Below, one piece after another: positions 63,961-64,000 of a DNA stretch of 64,000 bases (its first letter is position 1; every line of letters starts with the position of its first letter). The translations under genes were made by a program, and so were the position numbers. Under the pieces are notes generated by a model. It searched no databases. It was not told the origin of the DNA and worked only from the letters and a program-made list of their open reading frames with translations. Source of the DNA: Candidatus Desulfofervidus auxilii (GTDB taxonomy: Bacteria; Desulfobacterota; Desulfofervidia; Desulfofervidales; Desulfofervidaceae). The stretch lies in assembly GCA_030262725.1 (NCBI GenBank), contig JAJSZS010000006.1, positions 49,205 to 113,204 on the forward strand. The letters are read 5' to 3'.

Positions 63961-64000
63961 TCATTTTCCTTCCATTAGCTCTCCCCTTATCTTTAGAATT

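Noticed and set aside
63957..64000. GTG at 63957 overlapping the AbiEi-like stop as the start of a toxin gene
   Set aside because: Only 14 codons are visible, and they read as a hydrophobic stretch that does not look like an AbiEii N-terminus.

Overview
This is an AT-rich (by eye about one-third G+C), densely coded window from an anaerobic Gram-negative bacterium with a deltaproteobacterial, sulfate-reducer-like gene set. It has an 'orange protein' (Orp) type Mrp/MinD/NifX locus with its own sigma54 activator, a tetrahaem c-type cytochrome, a sulfide-based route to homocysteine and thiazole, Etf/acyl-CoA dehydrogenase genes, and outer-membrane genes (lapA, lapB, rlpA). The mix fits a thermophilic lineage such as Candidatus Desulfofervidus, but no rRNA gene is present to confirm that. 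I see no tRNA, rRNA, CRISPR array, insertion sequence or prophage, and no gene-free stretch longer than 300 bases.

Region 1 (1-10585). After the truncated end of a DUF169 gene comes an eleven-gene plus-strand operon: a Roadblock (MglB-like) protein, an MglA-type GTPase, two paralogous CheW-like proteins, three PATAN/DUF4388 proteins, a second divergent Roadblock-like protein, a Cache-HAMP membrane receptor with no output domain, a tetrahaem cytochrome, and a type IV pilus PilB motor ATPase with an added TPR front end. It reads as a polarity and signalling module that controls pilus extension. This is my best candidate for an undescribed system.

Region 2 (10578-18062). A minus-strand trio (HsdR_N-like protein, TGS GTPase, RtcA RNA cyclase), a one-domain ATP-dependent DNA ligase, a dicarboxylate/glutamate symporter, and a coupled lipoate ligase - lipoyl synthase - dihydrolipoyl dehydrogenase operon.

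Region 3 (18055-25865). A ten-gene minus-strand Orp-type operon: Mrp-NifX fusion, NifX/ORP, zinc ribbon, MinD-ferredoxin, CGGC protein, second MinD-ferredoxin, J-domain protein, FmdB zinc ribbon, PAS-sigma54 activator and a second NifX. A textbook -24/-12 sigma54 promoter and two tandem palindromes lie just upstream. Next comes an oligopeptide-binding protein gene.

Region 4 (25881-36617). RlpA, then a twelve-gene minus-strand operon: yceD, rpmF, plsX, fabH, acyl-CoA dehydrogenase, etfB, ferredoxin-etfA, fabG, acpP, fabF, an rpiB-glyA fusion and a dCMP deaminase. The redox trio sits where fabD usually lies.

Region 5 (36719-53671). holA, yggT, ispD, ispF on plus; ppx, guaB, guaA, dnaE, UPF0280, HIT, lapA, lapB on minus; then trpC, trpF, trpB, trpA and an MltB-like transglycosylase on plus.

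Region 6 (53694-62831). A sulfur-assimilation group (cysK-cysS fusion, DUF39 homocysteine protein, NIL ferredoxin, sulfide-type Thi4), an S2P-like protease, and yfiH-pyrK-pyrD-mscS.

Region 7 (62835-64000). An unrecognised small protein, then an AbiEi-like winged-helix gene with visibly higher G+C and an inverted-repeat operator, probably horizontally acquired; its expected partner would lie beyond the window.
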